From contig CALUZP010000036.1 in the NCBI GenBank assembly GCA_944325325.1, positions 1 to 32,316 of the forward strand: DNA of 32,316 bases. Direction: 5' to 3'. This stretch comes from an uncultured Desulfovibrionaceae bacterium (GTDB lineage Bacteria; Desulfobacterota; Desulfovibrionia; Desulfovibrionales; Desulfovibrionaceae). Under the pieces are notes generated by a model. It saw only the letters and a list, made by a program, of their open reading frames with translations. It was not told the DNA's origin and searched no databases. This document shows positions 1 through 7,462 of this stretch, piece after piece (positions within the stretch are counted from its first letter, which is position 1; every line of letters begins with the position of its first letter). The position numbers were made by a program, and so were the translations under genes.

Positions 1-703
1 GCGTGTGTTCTTGGGGTGTGGAGGGTGGGAGGGTCGCGCCGGGGGCTCCGGGGGCGGGGGCGATGGTCTGTGTGCCGGCGTCGACGTCAGACAGGCGGGC
101 GTATTCGTGCGCGTGTCTGCTGGTGCCTTTTCCGGGTTGCCGGGCCACGCGATCCGCGCCGGAAGGATCGGCTTCGGTACGGCATGCGCCCACAAGTTCG
201 GGAATCAGGGGTGCGCGCTCAATCTGGGTCAGCACGAGGTAATAGTCACGGGCATATTCGATGTTTTCGATTCGGCAGAGGACAAACCAGTCCGGCTTGG
301 AGTCGTCGTTCCAGTAGCCGCAGCCCAGCAGCCGCACGGTAACGGTTTCGGTGGCCCGGCGGATAACAAATCCCCGGTCGTCAAAGGTGACTTCGTCGTC
401 AGGGCCGCAGGTGGCGGCAAACGATTTGTCGTGCCGGCGCGTCAGCGACTCCAGAAACCCGAGATCCATCAGGCGGAACAGATTCTTGCCGGCCGGCTCG
501 GGAAAGCTGTCCGGCCAGAGCCAGCGCGTGCTGTAGCCGCCTTCCGCGTTGAGAAGGCCATGCCTGATCAGTTGCGGAGTAAACCGGCGTCCCATAAGAT
601 TAAATTCGTCCTCATCGAGGACGGTCGACATGCCGGTGCAGCCTGTTGCGAAGAGCGCAGCCAGTGCCGGAAGGCACATCCAGCGGCGTAAGAATTGATT
701 CAT
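1..703 (-). CDS. Lipoprotein of unknown function, 3' end cut by window edge
   Basis: An open frame runs from an ATG at 703 off the left edge, giving at least 234 residues. The N-terminus has two arginines (residues 6-7), a hydrophobic core and a lipobox-like FATGC with Cys22, so export and lipidation at the inner or outer membrane is likely. Ala at -3 is less usual than Leu. The mature part is soluble-looking, with three further cysteines (in ATCGPDDE, LLGCGYW and LVGACRTE) and a Pro/Ala/Gly-rich stretch at the truncated end. I do not recognise the family. The start is supported by the signal peptide; the Shine-Dalgarno sequence is weak. It diverges from proC across a 112-bp gap that must hold both promoters. 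The plus-strand frame over the same DNA lacks any protein-like features. Confidence 0.75.
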   Translation of the reverse strand, partial: MNQFLRRWMCLPALAALFATGCTGMSTVLDEDEFNLMGRRFTPQLIRHGLLNAEGGYSTRWLWPDSFPEPAGKNLFRLMDLGFLESLTRRHDKSFAATCGPDDEVTFDDRGFVIRRATETVTVRLLGCGYWNDDSKPDWFVLCRIENIEYARDYYLVLTQIERAPLIPELVGACRTEADPSGADRVARQPGKGTSRHAHEYARLSDVDAGTQTIAPAPGAPGATLPPSTPQEHT

Positions 704-815
704 GGTACGACCTGTTGCGTCGCGCACTGCGCGGCGCTGCATTTTTTGTGTGGACATACGGCAGGAGCCAGGGCTTGTAAAGATCGCTTCTGCCACAAAA
801 AAAGAGGAAATGAAC

Positions 816-1604
816 ATGATCACCATAGGATGCCTTGGTTGTGGAAATATGGGCGGTGCCATACTGCGTGGCCTTTCCGGACTGCAGCGTGGATACCGGC
901 TGCTTGGCGTTGATCATCATCCGGAACACGTTGCCGCCTGTGGCGCAGAGCCTGCAACACCGGAACAGATGGGCCGTGAGGCGGACGTGCTGCTTGTGGC
1001 TGTCAAGCCGTACGCTGTGGCCGGTGCGCTGCACGAAGCCCTGGCCGGCGTGCCTGCTCGCCGGCGTGTCGTCCTGTCTGTGGCTGCCGGAGTGAGTGTG
1101 GCCAGCCTGCGGGCCCTGGTGGATGAGCAGACCGCCGTGGTCCGCTGCATGCCCAATACGCCCGTGGCGGTAGGCATGGGTTCCTTTGCTCTGTATCTTG
1201 GCGACGACAGGCTTGATGACGAGCAGCGCACGGTCATTCGGGACATGTTCAACGCGCTGGGCAGGACTGTGGAAATCCCTGAAACGCAGTTTGCCGCTTT
1301 TTCGGCGCTCGTCGGGTGTGGACCGGCCTATATTTTCTACGTGATCGAGGCCCTGGCCGAAGCCGGTGTCCGCATGGGCTTCAGACGGGCCGAAGCTCAG
1401 GAAATGGCTGCCTGGCTCTGTGCCGGATCGGCGCAGCTGGCTCTGCAGCCCGGCGCACACCCCTCAATCCTGCGCGAACAGGTCTGCTCGCCTGCCGGTT
1501 CAACCATCGAAGGCATTGCCGCACTTGACGCCCATGCCGTCAAGGCCGCCCTTGAAGCCGCCGTCATGGCGGCATGGAATAAGGAAAAGAGCCGCGAAAA
1601 CTGA
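816..1604 (+). CDS. proC: Pyrroline-5-carboxylate reductase
   Basis: The protein reduces 1-pyrroline-5-carboxylate to L-proline with NAD(P)H, the last step of proline synthesis in the cytoplasm. It has 262 residues, close to the family norm of about 270. The N-terminus is a Rossmann fold with GCLGCGNMG at residues 5-13. Other family marks are RCMPNTPVAVGMG in the middle and the C-terminal dimerisation helices with GCGPAYIF and the signature SPAGSTIEGIAAL (the usual form is SPGGTT). The ATG at 816 was chosen over the in-frame ATG at 810 because AGAGGA at 803-808 is then correctly spaced. It appears monocistronic: the next gene is 1 kb away. Its presence next to an amino-acid oxidation island may be coincidental. 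Confidence 0.96.
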   Translation: MITIGCLGCGNMGGAILRGLSGLQRGYRLLGVDHHPEHVAACGAEPATPEQMGREADVLLVAVKPYAVAGALHEALAGVPARRRVVLSVAAGVSVASLRALVDEQTAVVRCMPNTPVAVGMGSFALYLGDDRLDDEQRTVIRDMFNALGRTVEIPETQFAAFSALVGCGPAYIFYVIEALAEAGVRMGFRRAEAQEMAAWLCAGSAQLALQPGAHPSILREQVCSPAGSTIEGIAALDAHAVKAALEAAVMAAWNKEKSREN

Positions 1605-1646
1605 TGCAGGATAATCCGGGCGGGCTGCCAGGCCGATGGCGTGTCT

Positions 1647-1681
1647 GTACCGCACCCTAACAGGCGGTGCAGGCGCGGTAC
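1647..1681 (+). terminator. Hairpin after proC, possible terminator
   Basis: Nested inverted repeats lie 43 nt after the proC stop: outer GTACC/GGTAC and inner GCACC/GGTGC with a 9-nt loop and a 6-nt one-sided bulge. A second hairpin follows at 1708-1726. Neither is followed by a T-run, so intrinsic termination is uncertain. Confidence 0.35.
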
Positions 1682-2385
1682 GCGCTGGCCGGGCGTAATA
1701 CAGAGCGCTTCTGCAGAGCGCAGAAGGCAGCCTGCCCGGAGACCGCACAGACCGTGGATCTGAAAAGGACGGGCTTTGCCGGGCGCAGGGCCTGGGGGGG
1801 ACATGACACCCTGAAAGCGCCGCAATACCGTGGCGGCAAGTCCGTGGTGCAGCGGTCCAGGCTTCTTTGTTCTGTTGAAAAAGCTGACAGCCTGTTGTTG
1901 CTCCATGGCCCTGGGGCTGAGTACGTTGCCGGCGGTACAAGCCTGCCGGCTCCTGCCGGGCAGGTTCAGCCTTTTGCGGCAAGACGCCTTCCAGGGGCTG
2001 AATGTGGGGCATTCTTCTGACAGGGCGGCCAGCGCCGGAGGCCGCTCTGGTCTGTCTGCATGGTCGCATTGTTTCAGGTCTGCCTCAGGCTTTCCCCTGA
2101 CCGCCTGTCCTGCGCCGTCTGTTTTTCTTTTGTTTCTCGCTACATTGAAACAAAGCCGTCAACAGTGCCGGCCGTTGCGGCAGGCACTGCCCAGCTGTGC
2201 CGCACAGGCTGGAAACACGCGTGTGCAGGCCGCCGGCTGGCATGTTTGACGGCGCATGACGGCAGAAAACAGCAGGCATGCGCTGGCAGTCATGCGGGAA
2301 AGGTGCAGCCACCATGGAAGCATTGCGGCTGCATAAGGGCAGCCGTGCCGGCTGTCCTGTGATTTTTGGGGCATTCTGTTTTTGC

Positions 2386-2414
2386 TTGCGTCCCTGCCAT
2401 TCAGCAGATATATT
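2386..2414 (+). promoter_or_regulatory. Sigma-70-type promoter for the CoA-transferase gene
   Basis: A -35-like TTGCGT at 2386-2391 is separated by 17 bp from a -10-like TATATT at 2409-2414. It sits in a locally AT-rich patch. It predicts a transcript start near 2421 and an untranslated leader of about 185 nt before the ATG at 2605. Confidence 0.5.
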
Positions 2415-2559
2415 ATGAAATTTGCATGCCATGCCCGCCATGGATCAGGCGTGCCGTGTGCTTCTGCATGGACGGCCCTGGCGGGGACGGTGTAGTACGG
2501 CTACGCTCCTCAGAGGCCGGCCGTGCGTTCTTCGTGTGAGTGCAGGCCGTCTGATGTTT

Positions 2560-2575
2560 GCCATGACGTCATGGC
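2560..2575. promoter_or_regulatory. 16-bp perfect palindrome in the leader, possible operator
   Basis: GCCATGACGTCATGGC is a perfect 16-bp palindrome lying 15 bp before the Shine-Dalgarno sequence (AAGGAG, 2591-2596) of the CoA-transferase gene. It lies downstream of the predicted promoter, so it could be a roadblock-type operator or a small RNA hairpin. No specific regulator can be named. Confidence 0.35.
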
Positions 2576-2604
2576 CGCGAGCCCGTTTCAAAGGAGCCTT
2601 GCCT

Positions 2605-3936
2605 ATGTCATCGTATGCCGCCAGGACCCTTTCTCCCGAACAGGCCGCAGCGCTGGTCAAATCCGGCGACTGGGTCGACTACAGTTTCTGTCTTGGCCAT
2701 CCCTACGCCATTGACAAGGCGCTGGCCGCCCGCCGGGATGAGCTGACCGGCGTCAATATCCGGGGCGGAATTGTGCTGCGCCCTCTGGAAGTCATGGAGT
2801 GCGATCCGACACTGGAGCATTTTGCCTTTCACAGCTGGCATATGGGCGGGTATGAGCGCCGGATGTCCGATTTGGGACGCTGCTGCTATATCCCGCTGTC
2901 CTATCAGTACATGCCGCGCTATTACGAAAAGCTGCTTGATGTCGATGTGGCGTTCCTCTCTGTCACGCCGCCGGATCATGACGGCTGGTTCAATTTTTCG
3001 CTCACCAATTCGGCCAGTCTGGCCATCATCCGCAAGGCCAGGAAGGTCGTGCTCGAAATCAACCGCCGGCTGCCGGTCATCGGCGGGCACGAAAACGGCG
3101 TGCATATCGGGGACGTGGATTTCATCGTTGAAAGCGGGGATCCGGAACTTCCGGTGCTGCCCATGGCCGCGCCTTCTGAGGCGGATCAGCGTATTGCGGA
3201 GGCAGTGATCACCCAGATGCATGACGGTGACGTCATTCAGCTGGGTATCGGCGGTTTGCCCAACGCCATCGGCCAGCTGCTCGCCGAATCGGATCTGAAG
3301 GATCTGGGAGCACACTCGGAACTGCTGGTGGACGCGTTTCGTGTGCTTGCAGATTCAGGAAGACTCACAAACCGTCTCAAGCACGTCAACTACGGCCAGA
3401 CAGTGTTCACCTTTGGGGTGGGCAGCGCCGAGCTGTATGCCTGGGCGCGCAACAACAGCTCGCTTCTTGCGCTGCCTGTGGACCGTGTCAACGACCCGCA
3501 CGTTATCGGCAGGCATGACGCCATGATCAGCATCAACAGCTGTCTTGAAGTCGATCTTTTCGGGCAGATCAGTGCGGAAAGCACCGGCTCGCGGCAGATC
3601 AGCGGATCCGGCGGGCAGATGAACTTTGCGCTTGGCGCGTTCGAGTCGCCCCACGGCAAGAGCTTTATCTGCTGTCAGTCGACCTATCTCAATAAAAAAA
3701 CAGGCAAGCTGGCTTCCCGGATCGTGCCGACCCTGACGCCGGGCACCATTGTGACCACACCGCGCTTTGCGTCCCACTGCCTGGTTACGGAATGGGGCAT
3801 TGCGGTGCTGGCCGGTCAGTCCATCTGGGAAAAGACGGAACGCATCATCAGCGTGGCCCATCCTGACTTCCGTGACGATCTTATCCGTCAGGCGGAAGCC
3901 CTGCGCATCTGGCGGCGTTCCAACCGGACGCGGTAG
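2605..3936 (+). CDS. Acetyl-CoA hydrolase/transferase family protein (4-hydroxybutyrate CoA-transferase-like)
   Basis: The 443-residue protein matches the length of the 4-hydroxybutyrate/acetate CoA-transferase branch (about 430-440); Ach1-type hydrolases are nearer 500. Members move CoA between acyl-CoA and a free acid through a glutamyl thioester. Family marks are HSWHMGG (about 70-80 residues in), the SVTPPDHDGWFNF segment, QLGIGGLPNAIG, the AHSELLVD segment that follows it (usually HTEM or HSEM in the family), and near the C-terminus SGSGGQMNF and VTEWGIAVLAGQS. An acidic residue near the HSE segment is the expected nucleophile, but I cannot assign it with certainty. The ATG at 2605 follows AAGGAG with 8-nt spacing; the longer in-frame extension looks non-coding. 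The acyl substrate is unknown. A role in fermenting or activating short-chain acids fits an anaerobe, by inference. Confidence 0.88.
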   Translation: MSSYAARTLSPEQAAALVKSGDWVDYSFCLGHPYAIDKALAARRDELTGVNIRGGIVLRPLEVMECDPTLEHFAFHSWHMGGYERRMSDLGRCCYIPLSYQYMPRYYEKLLDVDVAFLSVTPPDHDGWFNFSLTNSASLAIIRKARKVVLEINRRLPVIGGHENGVHIGDVDFIVESGDPELPVLPMAAPSEADQRIAEAVITQMHDGDVIQLGIGGLPNAIGQLLAESDLKDLGAHSELLVDAFRVLADSGRLTNRLKHVNYGQTVFTFGVGSAELYAWARNNSSLLALPVDRVNDPHVIGRHDAMISINSCLEVDLFGQISAESTGSRQISGSGGQMNFALGAFESPHGKSFICCQSTYLNKKTGKLASRIVPTLTPGTIVTTPRFASHCLVTEWGIAVLAGQSIWEKTERIISVAHPDFRDDLIRQAEALRIWRRSNRTR

Positions 3937-3964
3937 CCGCACCTGCCATCAACATTGCGAGGCC

Positions 3965-4008
3965 AAAAGCCGTTTCACAGCGTCGTGTGACAGCCTGTGG
4001 CGGCTTTT
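3965..4008 (+). terminator. Terminator-like inverted repeat after the CoA-transferase gene
   Basis: Arms AAAAGCCG (3965-3972) and CGGCTTTT (4001-4008) enclose a second small hairpin (TCACA/TGTGA). It begins 28 nt after the stop codon. The A-rich 5' arm and T-rich 3' arm are typical of intrinsic terminators, although the loop is long. Confidence 0.55.
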
Positions 4009-4045
4009 GTTGTCTGTTCTGACAGACGACAGGGGACGCCGTTAC

Positions 4046-4069
4046 TGTATAAGGCATTGTATAAGGCAT
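4046..4069 (+). repeat. Perfect tandem 12-mer
   Basis: TGTATAAGGCAT occurs twice in direct contact, with no spacer. It is AT-rich compared with its surroundings. It could be a duplicated -10-like element or a replication-slippage product. Confidence 0.7.
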
Positions 4070-4558
4070 GTCCGGCCGGGAGTTCCGAGAACGCCGGGCC
4101 GGCGGTCTGCCCGGACTAGCTGGAGACTGACCGGCAAGGTCTGCCTGTCCGGCCCGGCAACGGCTCTGTCGCGTTTGCGCTGGCCCAGGGGTACAGGCAG
4201 ATTCCTGCCGCACAGGGCGCGAGGGCAGGTATCGGCGGTGAAGCCGGCGTGGGTGGCAGGCTGCTGGATCGATCAGCCGGCCAGAGCACGGATTACGGGC
4301 TGTCCCGGGGAAAACAGGCTCCTGCCAGGGCCCCTGTTTCCCGGCCGAGGGACAGGTGCTGCTGCAACGCAGTTTTGCCAGCTCGGGGAATGGCAGGAAG
4401 GCTGGGGAGCCGAGCCTGTGGAGGCGTCCAGGGGAGCGCACGGTGCGCCGTTCTTTCTCCGGTGCGTTCCGGTCCTTCTGGCCGGGACAGGGCAAAGCTG
4501 CTCCAAAGGCGTTGACTTCCCCCGGCTTGGGTGAAAAGTTCGACAGCGGAGGTGCGCC

Positions 4559-5554
4559 ATGCCATGTATTGAAGATTCAACCTACATCCCGCCGCGTTTT
4601 CTGCACAGCGGGCATGCGCTGACAATTTGGGCTTCCTGCTGGCGGAAACTGCCGTACAGCTGGGAGCCATGGTTTTCCACGGTGCGCCTTCGGACGCCTG
4701 ACGGTGATTTTTTCGATGTGGACTGCCTGCCGGCCAGACCTGATGCGCGATCGGACAGTGCCGTCATCTTGTCGCACGGTCTGGAAGGCAACAGCCGCAG
4801 GCCCTACGTCCGGGGCATGGCCGAAGCCTTCCGCGCCATGGGCTGGGACGCCCTGGCGCGCAACTTTCGTGGCTGTTCGGGAGAGCCCAATCTTACCCCC
4901 GGCATCTACCACGGCGGCCAGACCGGCGATTTGCATCAGACGGTCCTGTATGCCCAGGAACTTGGCTACCGCAGGCTGGTTCTGGTGGGGTTCAGCATGG
5001 GCGGCAATCAGACGCTCAAATATGTGGGGGAGGATCCCGACAGGGTGCCTGCGTTGGTGTGCGCTGCCGTCGGCATTTCAACGCCGTGTGATCTGGAGGC
5101 TTCGGCCGAAGTGCTGACCAGACCGTCGAGACTGCCGTACATGGCGCATTTTCTCAAAACGTTGCGGGCCAAAATCCGTGAGAAGCACAGCCGCTTCCCT
5201 GAGCGCGTCGATATCGGCCGGCTTTGGCGGGTGTTTGATTTTGAAGCCTTCGACAACCTCTATACCGCACCGCTGCACGGGTTTCGCAACGCCCACGACT
5301 ACTGGCGGAGGGCCTCCTGCCTTCCGGTGCTGTCCGACATACGCCTGCCGGTATTTATTCTCAATGCCCGGGATGATCCGTTTCTTTCCCCGCAGTGCTC
5401 CCCTGTGGATCTGGCGCGTGACAGCGCTCTGCTGACGCTTGAAATGCCGCAGCATGGCGGGCATGTAGGGTTCGTGTCGTCTGATCCGGCAAGGTACTGG
5501 TCGGAGACGCGTACGGTGCAGTTTGTGAACGAGGTTGTTGGTACGGCGGCCTGA
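4559..5554 (+). CDS. Alpha/beta hydrolase, YheT family
   Basis: A 331-residue soluble protein of the YheT/UPF0017 branch of alpha/beta-hydrolases, whose bacterial members are putative esterases of unknown substrate. The catalytic triad is visible: nucleophile Ser146 in VGFSMGGN, Asp273 in NARDDPFL and His302 in HGGHVGF. The oxyanion region SHGLEGNSRRPYVRGM (72-87) and NFRGCSGEPN (102-111) are also typical. The opening RFLHSGHALTIW matches the usual start of the family. The ATG at 4559 follows GGAGG with suitable spacing. It stands alone, with a 0.6-kb gap before it and a convergent AraC gene after it. The start and family are secure; the substrate is unknown. Confidence 0.9.
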   Translation: MPCIEDSTYIPPRFLHSGHALTIWASCWRKLPYSWEPWFSTVRLRTPDGDFFDVDCLPARPDARSDSAVILSHGLEGNSRRPYVRGMAEAFRAMGWDALARNFRGCSGEPNLTPGIYHGGQTGDLHQTVLYAQELGYRRLVLVGFSMGGNQTLKYVGEDPDRVPALVCAAVGISTPCDLEASAEVLTRPSRLPYMAHFLKTLRAKIREKHSRFPERVDIGRLWRVFDFEAFDNLYTAPLHGFRNAHDYWRRASCLPVLSDIRLPVFILNARDDPFLSPQCSPVDLARDSALLTLEMPQHGGHVGFVSSDPARYWSETRTVQFVNEVVGTAA

Positions 5555-5866
5555 GGAGCAGCAACAGCGGCTGAGGGCCGGTGGATTTGTGAGGGAGACT
5601 GCGCGCCTGACGCACAACCGGGGTAGGGGATCGCGGAGCTGGCCCGGCCGGTGCCGTCCAGACCGGGTCTGTCCTGAGGCCATGGACTTCACGAGGCCGG
5701 CACAAATGTTTCCGGTCGGTTCTGGCTTTGCGGGACGCTGCCGGTTGTCTGTCTGCAGGGCGGCCGCACGGGCAGCATACCCGAGCCGACAGGTCAGGCG
5801 CAGGATGTCTGCGGCGCGGCAGCCGGCTGGCGGTGTGCCCGCCTGCCGCCACGCTGTCGCAGGCTA
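5555..5866. other. 312-bp gap between convergent hydrolase and AraC genes
   Basis: No gene is seen. A 6-bp inverted repeat TGGCGG/CCGCCA at 5828-5851 lies close to the 3' end of the minus-strand AraC gene and may help end transcription. No T-run is present. The rest is GC-rich and featureless. Confidence 0.5.
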
Positions 5867-6751
5867 TCAGTGGCCTGTATCCTGAGACAGGGAGAAGACC
5901 GCGTCTTCATCTGTGGAGAGGGCGCTCTTGTTTTCCTTGCGGGCGAGAGGGCCGGCCGGCAGGCAGGCAAGGGAGCCTGGTGTGCAGCCGAAGAATTTTT
6001 TGAAGGCGTCAATAAAGGAGGAGAGCGACGCATAGCCGCACTCCATGGCCACGGTGGTGACCTTTTCGCCTCGTTCAAGCCGGCGCCTGGCGTCATAAAG
6101 GCGCACCCTGGCCCGCCAGCGGCCGAAGGACACGCCGGTTTCCTTCTTGAACAGACGCGCCAGGTTTCTTTCGGACATGCACAGGATTCTTCCCCAATCC
6201 TTCAGTGTCCGGTTGGATGAGGAGTCGCTGAGCAGCGAGGTGCACAGCGTCACGATCCGGCTGTCGTCGGGGAACGAGGGCAAAAATTCCACTTCCGGCA
6301 GTTCCACAAGGCGATCAAGCAGGAACTGGACAAAGCGGCAGTCCTGTTCGCTTTCGTAATTTGCCGGGATCGTGTCCAGAGCCAGGATGAGCTCGCGCAT
6401 GAGCGGCGTAACAAGCATGGCATGATAGCGCTCGAAGCGCGGCCCGAGTGAGATTTTACTGGTATCAATATGGAGTGTACGGTCGTTGATGGTGTCGGTG
6501 ACGACCCATTCGTGCGCCATGGTCCCGGGTATCCACACAGCCCACTGCGCGGGCACAAAACAGCGCCCCATATTGCCTGAAAGGGCAATCTGGCCTTTTT
6601 CCAGATAGGCCAGCTCCCCCCATCCGGGGTGGGTGTGCGCCACCCGCCATGTGCCTACAGGATACACATGGTTGCACCAGAATACCGGGCGGGGACTGTT
6701 GACAAAAAGATCCAACGGGCCATTGAGCGCCTGTTTCTTCATAGTATGCAT
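5867..6751 (-). CDS. AraC-family transcriptional regulator
   Basis: A 294-residue DNA-binding regulator. The N-terminal half looks like a cupin sensor domain, with HTHPGWGELAYLEKGQIAL at residues 39-57 and a metal- or ligand-pocket-like AHEW near 79-82. The C-terminal half has the two helix-turn-helix units of the family: LKDWGRILCMSERNLARLFKKETG, and later VTTVAMECGYASLSSFIDAFKKFFGCTPG. The start at 6751 is preceded by GAGGGG at good spacing; the in-frame ATG three codons later lacks this. It is the last gene of the amino-acid oxidation island, 299 bp after ridA, so it probably controls that island in response to the substrate or an intermediate. That is inference from position. Confidence 0.9.
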   Translation of the reverse strand: MHTMKKQALNGPLDLFVNSPRPVFWCNHVYPVGTWRVAHTHPGWGELAYLEKGQIALSGNMGRCFVPAQWAVWIPGTMAHEWVVTDTINDRTLHIDTSKISLGPRFERYHAMLVTPLMRELILALDTIPANYESEQDCRFVQFLLDRLVELPEVEFLPSFPDDSRIVTLCTSLLSDSSSNRTLKDWGRILCMSERNLARLFKKETGVSFGRWRARVRLYDARRRLERGEKVTTVAMECGYASLSSFIDAFKKFFGCTPGSLACLPAGPLARKENKSALSTDEDAVFSLSQDTGH

Positions 6752-6835
6752 GGGATCCCCTCAGTGGCGAAAAGCCAATCCGCGTGCATAGTTGTCATGT
6801 TTTTTGACGCACGTTTGCCGGTGCCTTGCGGTGGT

Positions 6836-6865
6836 GACGTGCCGCCTGACCACAGGTGGCACGTC
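6836..6865. repeat. 13-bp stem with tetraloop in the ridA-araC gap
   Basis: GACGTGCC (6836-6843) pairs with GGCACGTC (6858-6865). The stem continues through one G-T wobble and CCTG/CAGG to an ACCA loop. It is a nearly perfect hairpin. No T-run follows on the minus strand, so it could be an RNA structure in the AraC leader or an operator. Confidence 0.6.
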
Positions 6866-6892
6866 CGCACAAGGCGTCTCTGGAGATTTCCT

Positions 6893-6936
6893 GGTGTACG
6901 CCAGGGGGCGGACAAGTCTGCTCCCTGGCGTATACC
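6893..6936 (-). terminator. 14-bp hairpin downstream of ridA, possible terminator
   Basis: Arms GGTGTACGCCAGGG (6893-6906) and CCCTGGCGTATACC (6923-6936) pair with a single G-T wobble around a 16-nt loop. It lies 114 nt after the ridA stop on the minus strand. No T-run follows. It may limit read-through from the catabolic operon into the regulator gene. Confidence 0.45.
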
Positions 6937-7050
6937 CGGCACGCCGCGCCTGCAAAAGCCCGCTGCCAGCGTTGTGAAATCCCCTTGCCCCTGCGGCGCG
7001 TGCGTCCGCCTTCGTGTCCGTCAGGAGCCGTTCAGCCTGGAGCGGCCGCG

Positions 7051-7434
7051 CTACTGGGCGGCTTTCCAGGCAATGCAGTCGATTTCCACCTTGATGTCAA
7101 CAACCATATGCGCCTGCACACAGACCCGCGCCGGAGCGTCTTCCGCACTGAAATATTCGCGGTAGACGGCGTTGAACGCGGCAAAGTCCCGCGTATCGTC
7201 AAGGTATACGGTGACGCGGACGACATCCTTGGTGGTGTATCCGGCCATGCTCAGCCGGGATACGAGGTTGTCAAGCGCCTGCCGGGCCTGAACGGTAATG
7301 TCGCCATACACCACATGCCCGTTTGCATCGCGGGGGACCTGACCGGCTACGAACAGCCAGCCGTCGGCGGCCACGGCCTGCGCCGCAGGGGTTGCACCGG
7401 GTTTAGGCAGTCCAAAGCGTTCGATGCCTTTCAT
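7051..7434 (-). CDS. RidA family enamine/imine deaminase
   Basis: A 127-residue member of the RidA/YjgF/UK114 family, the normal length. RidA proteins speed the hydrolysis of reactive enamines and imines to the keto compound and ammonia. Family marks are FVAGQVPRDANG, GDITVQARQALDNLVSRLSMAG, VRVTVYLDD and the end VDIKVEIDCIA. The active-site arginine (Arg103 in APARVCVQ) and glutamate (Glu118) are present. AAGGAG lies 7 nt before the ATG at 7434. It starts 28 bp after the dehydrogenase gene stops, so the two are very likely co-transcribed. That position predicts that it clears the imine product of the three-subunit oxidoreductase encoded just upstream. Confidence 0.94.
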   Translation of the reverse strand: MKGIERFGLPKPGATPAAQAVAADGWLFVAGQVPRDANGHVVYGDITVQARQALDNLVSRLSMAGYTTKDVVRVTVYLDDTRDFAAFNAVYREYFSAEDAPARVCVQAHMVVDIKVEIDCIAWKAAQ

Positions 7435-7462
7435 GGTAATCTCCTTATACGACGCGAGTGCG

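Larger units (their letters stand above)
1605..2604. other. 1-kb gap between proC and the CoA-transferase gene
   Basis: No recognisable protein is encoded here. The open frames on both strands overlap one another and read as Cys/Arg/Pro-rich noise. The gap holds several inverted repeats: 1647-1681 (nested arms GTACC/GGTAC and GCACC/GGTGC), 1708-1726 (CTTCTGC/GCAGAAG, 5-nt loop) and 2129-2154 (TTTGTTTC/GAAACAAA, 10-nt loop). There is a 7-G run at 1794-1800. The last part holds the promoter and a long leader for the downstream gene. The first two hairpins could end proC transcripts, although no U-tract follows. Confidence 0.6.
3937..4558. other. 622-bp gap between CoA-transferase and hydrolase genes
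   Basis: No credible gene is seen. The gap contains a terminator-like inverted repeat at its start, a perfect tandem 12-mer (4046-4069), and a long imperfect inverted repeat at 4305-4344 whose arms CCGGGGAAAACAGG and CCTGTTTCCCGG pair with two single-base bulges. A TTGACT sequence near 4513 is a possible -35 element for the hydrolase gene, but the matching -10 is poor. Confidence 0.5.

Noticed and set aside
5-691. 228-codon plus-strand frame at the left end
   Set aside because: It is antisense to the lipoprotein frame, which has a signal peptide with a lipobox-like site. The plus-strand translation has neither a domain nor a good ribosome-binding site.
612-1460. 282-codon minus-strand frame over proC
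   Set aside because: It is antisense to the well-supported proC and lipoprotein genes and has no protein-like pattern.
3937-4558. Search for tRNA or other RNA genes here and in the other long gaps
   Set aside because: I found no T-loop-like GTTCRANNC with matching arms and no CCA ends, so no RNA gene can be supported by eye.
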